Below are positions 5,862-8,231 of a stretch of DNA of 8,231 bases, piece after piece. The position numbers were made by a program, and so were the translations under genes. Under the pieces are notes generated by a model. The model saw only the letters and a program-made list of their open reading frames with translations, did not search any database and was not told where the DNA came from. How positions within the stretch are numbered: position 1 is the first letter of the stretch; every line of letters begins with the position of its first letter. The DNA comes from Bacteroidota bacterium (GTDB taxonomy: Bacteria; Bacteroidota; Bacteroidia; Bacteroidales; UBA4417): assembly GCA_020048595.1 (NCBI GenBank), contig JAIFMH010000249.1:1-8231 (forward strand), written 5' to 3'.

Positions 5862-8231
5862 ATGAAAAAAGAATATATTTTATTAATCATATTTTGCCTC
5901 ACATTATTTCAGGCTCATGCCCAAAAAATGACCATTTCGGGCGTGGTAAACGACGAGACCGGTATGGGAATTCCCGGAGCCAGCATTATTGTTGAAGGCA
6001 CAACAGTAGGTACAATCACCGACCCTTCTGGAAATTTTTCCTTGTCCGTTGAGCAATCAGTCAAAGCGATCATGGTTTCTTTTATCGGATATCAAACACA
6101 ACGTGTCCCAGTTTCCGGGTCAAAAAGATTGGAAGTGTCCCTGAAACTTTCAACAACAGAACTCGAAGAGGTCGTGGCAGTTGGATATGGCACACAGAAG
6201 AAAGTAAGTATAGTGGGCGCTATTTCCAACGTGAAAGCTGACGAATTGGCCACTGTTTCTTCTTCAAACCTTTCAAATTCGTTGGGGGGCCGGGTCTCTG
6301 GCATCATCGTGAAATTACAGGACGGAACCCCTGGAGGCGATGATCCAAAAATCAACATTCGCGGTCTTGGGACGATTAACGATTCTTCTCCTTTAGTTTT
6401 AATCGATGGAATGGAAGGTGAACTAGCACGCATAAACCCCAATGATATCGAATCTTTTTCTGTTTTGAAAGATGCTTCTGCAACTGCAGTTTACGGGGTT
6501 CGCGGGGCAAACGGTGTAATTCTTATCACTACAAAACGCGGACAGGTTGGTAAGCCCACAATTACAATAAACGGGCAATACCGAATGCAAAAAATTATAA
6601 ACTATCCAAAATTCCTTGGATCGTACGATTATGCACGTTTATACAACGAAGCCCTCAAAAATGCAGGTCTTCCCTTGCTTTACAATGCTGAAGATCTGGA
6701 GCATTACCGTACGGGCGATTCTCCTTACACCCATCCCGATGTGAATTGGTTCGATGCATTTGTTGAACCATATTCTCCCGAACAGCGTTATGACATAAAT
6801 TTACGGGGAGGTACCGAAAAAGCGAAATATTTTATTGCCGGAGAATTTGTAAATCAGCAAGGTGCCTACAAGCAATTTTCAGGCATGGAAAACAGCACCA
6901 ATGCCGCATATAGCAGGTTTAACCTTCGGATGAACTTCGATTTTGCACTTTCAAAAACTACCGATATAAACCTGAACCTAAACGGAAGAATACAGGACAC
7001 ACGATCACCTAATTCTGGTGATAATACTTCTGGCGTTGGTGGTCCTGAAAATAGACCAGGTAATTTTTGGGACGACATTGTATGGCACGCGCCAAATATG
7101 ACACCTCTTATCAATCCTGATGGTACAATCGGTGCTTCCTCCAATTCAGATAATGGAGCCTATAGTCAGCTTAGGGGTGGTGGCTATTCGAATGAAAAGG
7201 ATAACAATTTAAAATCTTCGATACAGGTTAACCAGAAGCTTGATTTTATTACAAAAGGATTATCCTTCAGGGCAATGGCAGGTATTAACTCAACCATGCA
7301 GTACACCTTTAAACTAAATAAAGCTCCTGCAACCTATATATATAATACCGATGGTTCTTACACAAGGTCGCAAGCTCCTGTACTGCCCGGTTATTCGGTG
7401 AGTAATGAAACTATCATGAATAATAATTACTTCGAATCGGCTATTTCGTATAACCGTAATTTTGGCAACCATGCCTTAACCGGTCTTGCCTTGTACAACC
7501 AGGACAAGGTAGCAAACAACAAATGTTGGATACAACGGTTCAACCCAGTTTGTAAGCCAAAACAGGTACTCTTTGCTTCCTGCCTATTCGGTCGGATGGG
7601 TGATTTCTGAAGAAAGCTTCTTCAAAGCAATTTTGCCAGAAATTACCTTCTTTAAATTGCGCGGCTCGTATGGTACAGTGGGCAATGATAAGATCGGTAA
7701 CAATCAATTCTTATATCTGGCAGTTTACGACCCCAGTGGATCTAGTAACTACTTACGCTACCGTTTTGGTGAAGCGCTGAATATATACTCCGGATTGCAA
7801 GAAGCTTCGCTCGCCAACGAAAATGTAAGCTGGGAAATTGCAAAAAAGCAAAACTATGGTTTTGATATGGAAATCAAAAATGGGGTATTTGGCCTTGGGT
7901 TCGATTATTTTATTGAAAACCGTTCGAACATCCTGGCCAAACGAAAAACGATTACTCAAGTGTTAGGTTTGACAAGCAATCAGTTGCCGGCCGAAAATTT
8001 TGGAAAGGTTATAAATCAAGGGTTTGAAATTGAGGCTAGATTCAATAAAAAATTTGGTGATTTTAACGTGTCAGCCAATGGGAGTTTTTCGAAAGCAGTG
8101 AATAAAATCATTGATATTGATGAAGTAAAATACGACCTGGATTACAAAAACCAAACAGGGAACCCAATTGGCCAGTTTTTTGGATACACCTGGACCGGTG
8201 AGTTTTACACTTTCGAGGAGTTGGGTTATGT
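5862..8231 (+). pseudogene. Second SusC/RagA-family transporter (SusC2), internally deleted and frameshifted, 3' end outside window
   Basis: The gene starts at ATG 5862 with a signal peptide (MKKEYILLIIFCLTLFQAHA, cut before QK). A carboxypeptidase-regulatory-like domain follows (about 24-95, GIPGASIIVEGTTVGTITD), then a canonical TonB-box region ELEEVVAVGYGTQKK (100-114), then the plug with SGIIVKLQDG, INIRG and the SusC signature SVLKDASATAVYG through ITTKRG (200-227). The barrel is normal through ALTGLALYNQDKVANN, near 7520. This frame then gives unrelated residues and stops at TGA 7608-7610 after 582 codons. From about 7513 another frame carries family-typical sequence: NVGYNGSTQF, RYSLLPAYSVGWVISEE, FFKLRGSYGTVGN, NVSWEIAKKQNYGFD, IGQFFGYTWTGEF. 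It stays open to the window end. Compared with SusC1, about 25-32 residues between LALYNQ and GYNGS are absent. So the lesion is a net deletion of roughly 77-95 bases (length 3n+2), not a one-base slip. About 190 residues would remain beyond the right edge. If real, the protein would be a barrel-less fragment; an assembly error is the alternative. Confidence 0.85.

Noticed and set aside
6092..6442. Minus-strand ORF of 116 codons inside susC2
   Set aside because: It lies antisense to the conserved plug region of SusC2, and the sense frame explains the sequence fully.
7753..7959. Minus-strand ORF of 68 codons near the right end
   Set aside because: The + strand here reads as the conserved SusC barrel (NVSWEIAKKQNYGFD) in the shifted frame, so the reverse ORF is a shadow.
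7513..8231. An independent SusC-like gene starting after 7513
   Set aside because: The frame begins in the middle of a barrel, has no signal peptide or plug, and continues exactly the domain order interrupted upstream. It is the 3' part of SusC2, not a separate gene.

Overview
The window is a piece of a polysaccharide utilization locus (PUL) from a member of the Bacteroidota. All genes are on the + strand. The evidence is a SusC/RagA-type TonB-dependent transporter followed directly by a SusD/RagB-type surface lipoprotein, then a second SusC-type gene, with a beta-propeller glycosidase-like gene upstream. The DNA is moderately AT-rich by eye. The sequence alone does not allow a genus call; an environmental Bacteroidales/Marinilabiliales-type organism would fit but is only a guess.

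Layout. Bases 1-874 hold the 3' part (about 290 codons) of a GH43-like five-bladed beta-propeller hydrolase whose 5' end lies off the left edge. A 234-base gap (875-1108) follows. It holds no recognisable gene, tRNA or clear promoter, but has a small A-B-A' set of complementary hexamers and an unsupported 58-codon ORF. At 1109-4123 is a complete SusC-like transporter (1004 aa). It is followed 19 bases later by its SusD-like partner (4143-5810, 555 aa). After 51 bases a second SusC-like gene starts at 5862 and runs off the right edge. This second gene is broken: its reading frame changes near 7500-7525, and about 25-32 residues normally present in this part of the barrel are missing, so the 5' frame stops at 7610 while the family-conserved sequence continues in another frame to the end of the window.

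How the genes work together. By analogy with characterised Sus systems, SusD-like lipoproteins capture oligosaccharides at the cell surface and sit as a lid on the SusC-like outer-membrane barrel, which imports them using TonB energy. The propeller hydrolase would trim the imported or surface-bound glycan. The substrate cannot be named from this window. The spacing suggests that susC1, susD1 and susC2 are co-transcribed.

Main points for a second look: the net deletion plus frameshift in the second SusC gene (real pseudogene or assembly error); the lack of a recognisable TonB-box/EVVVVGYG-type segment in the first SusC, although the second one has it; and the unassigned family of the propeller hydrolase. 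I found no novel defence, mobile-element or RNA system.
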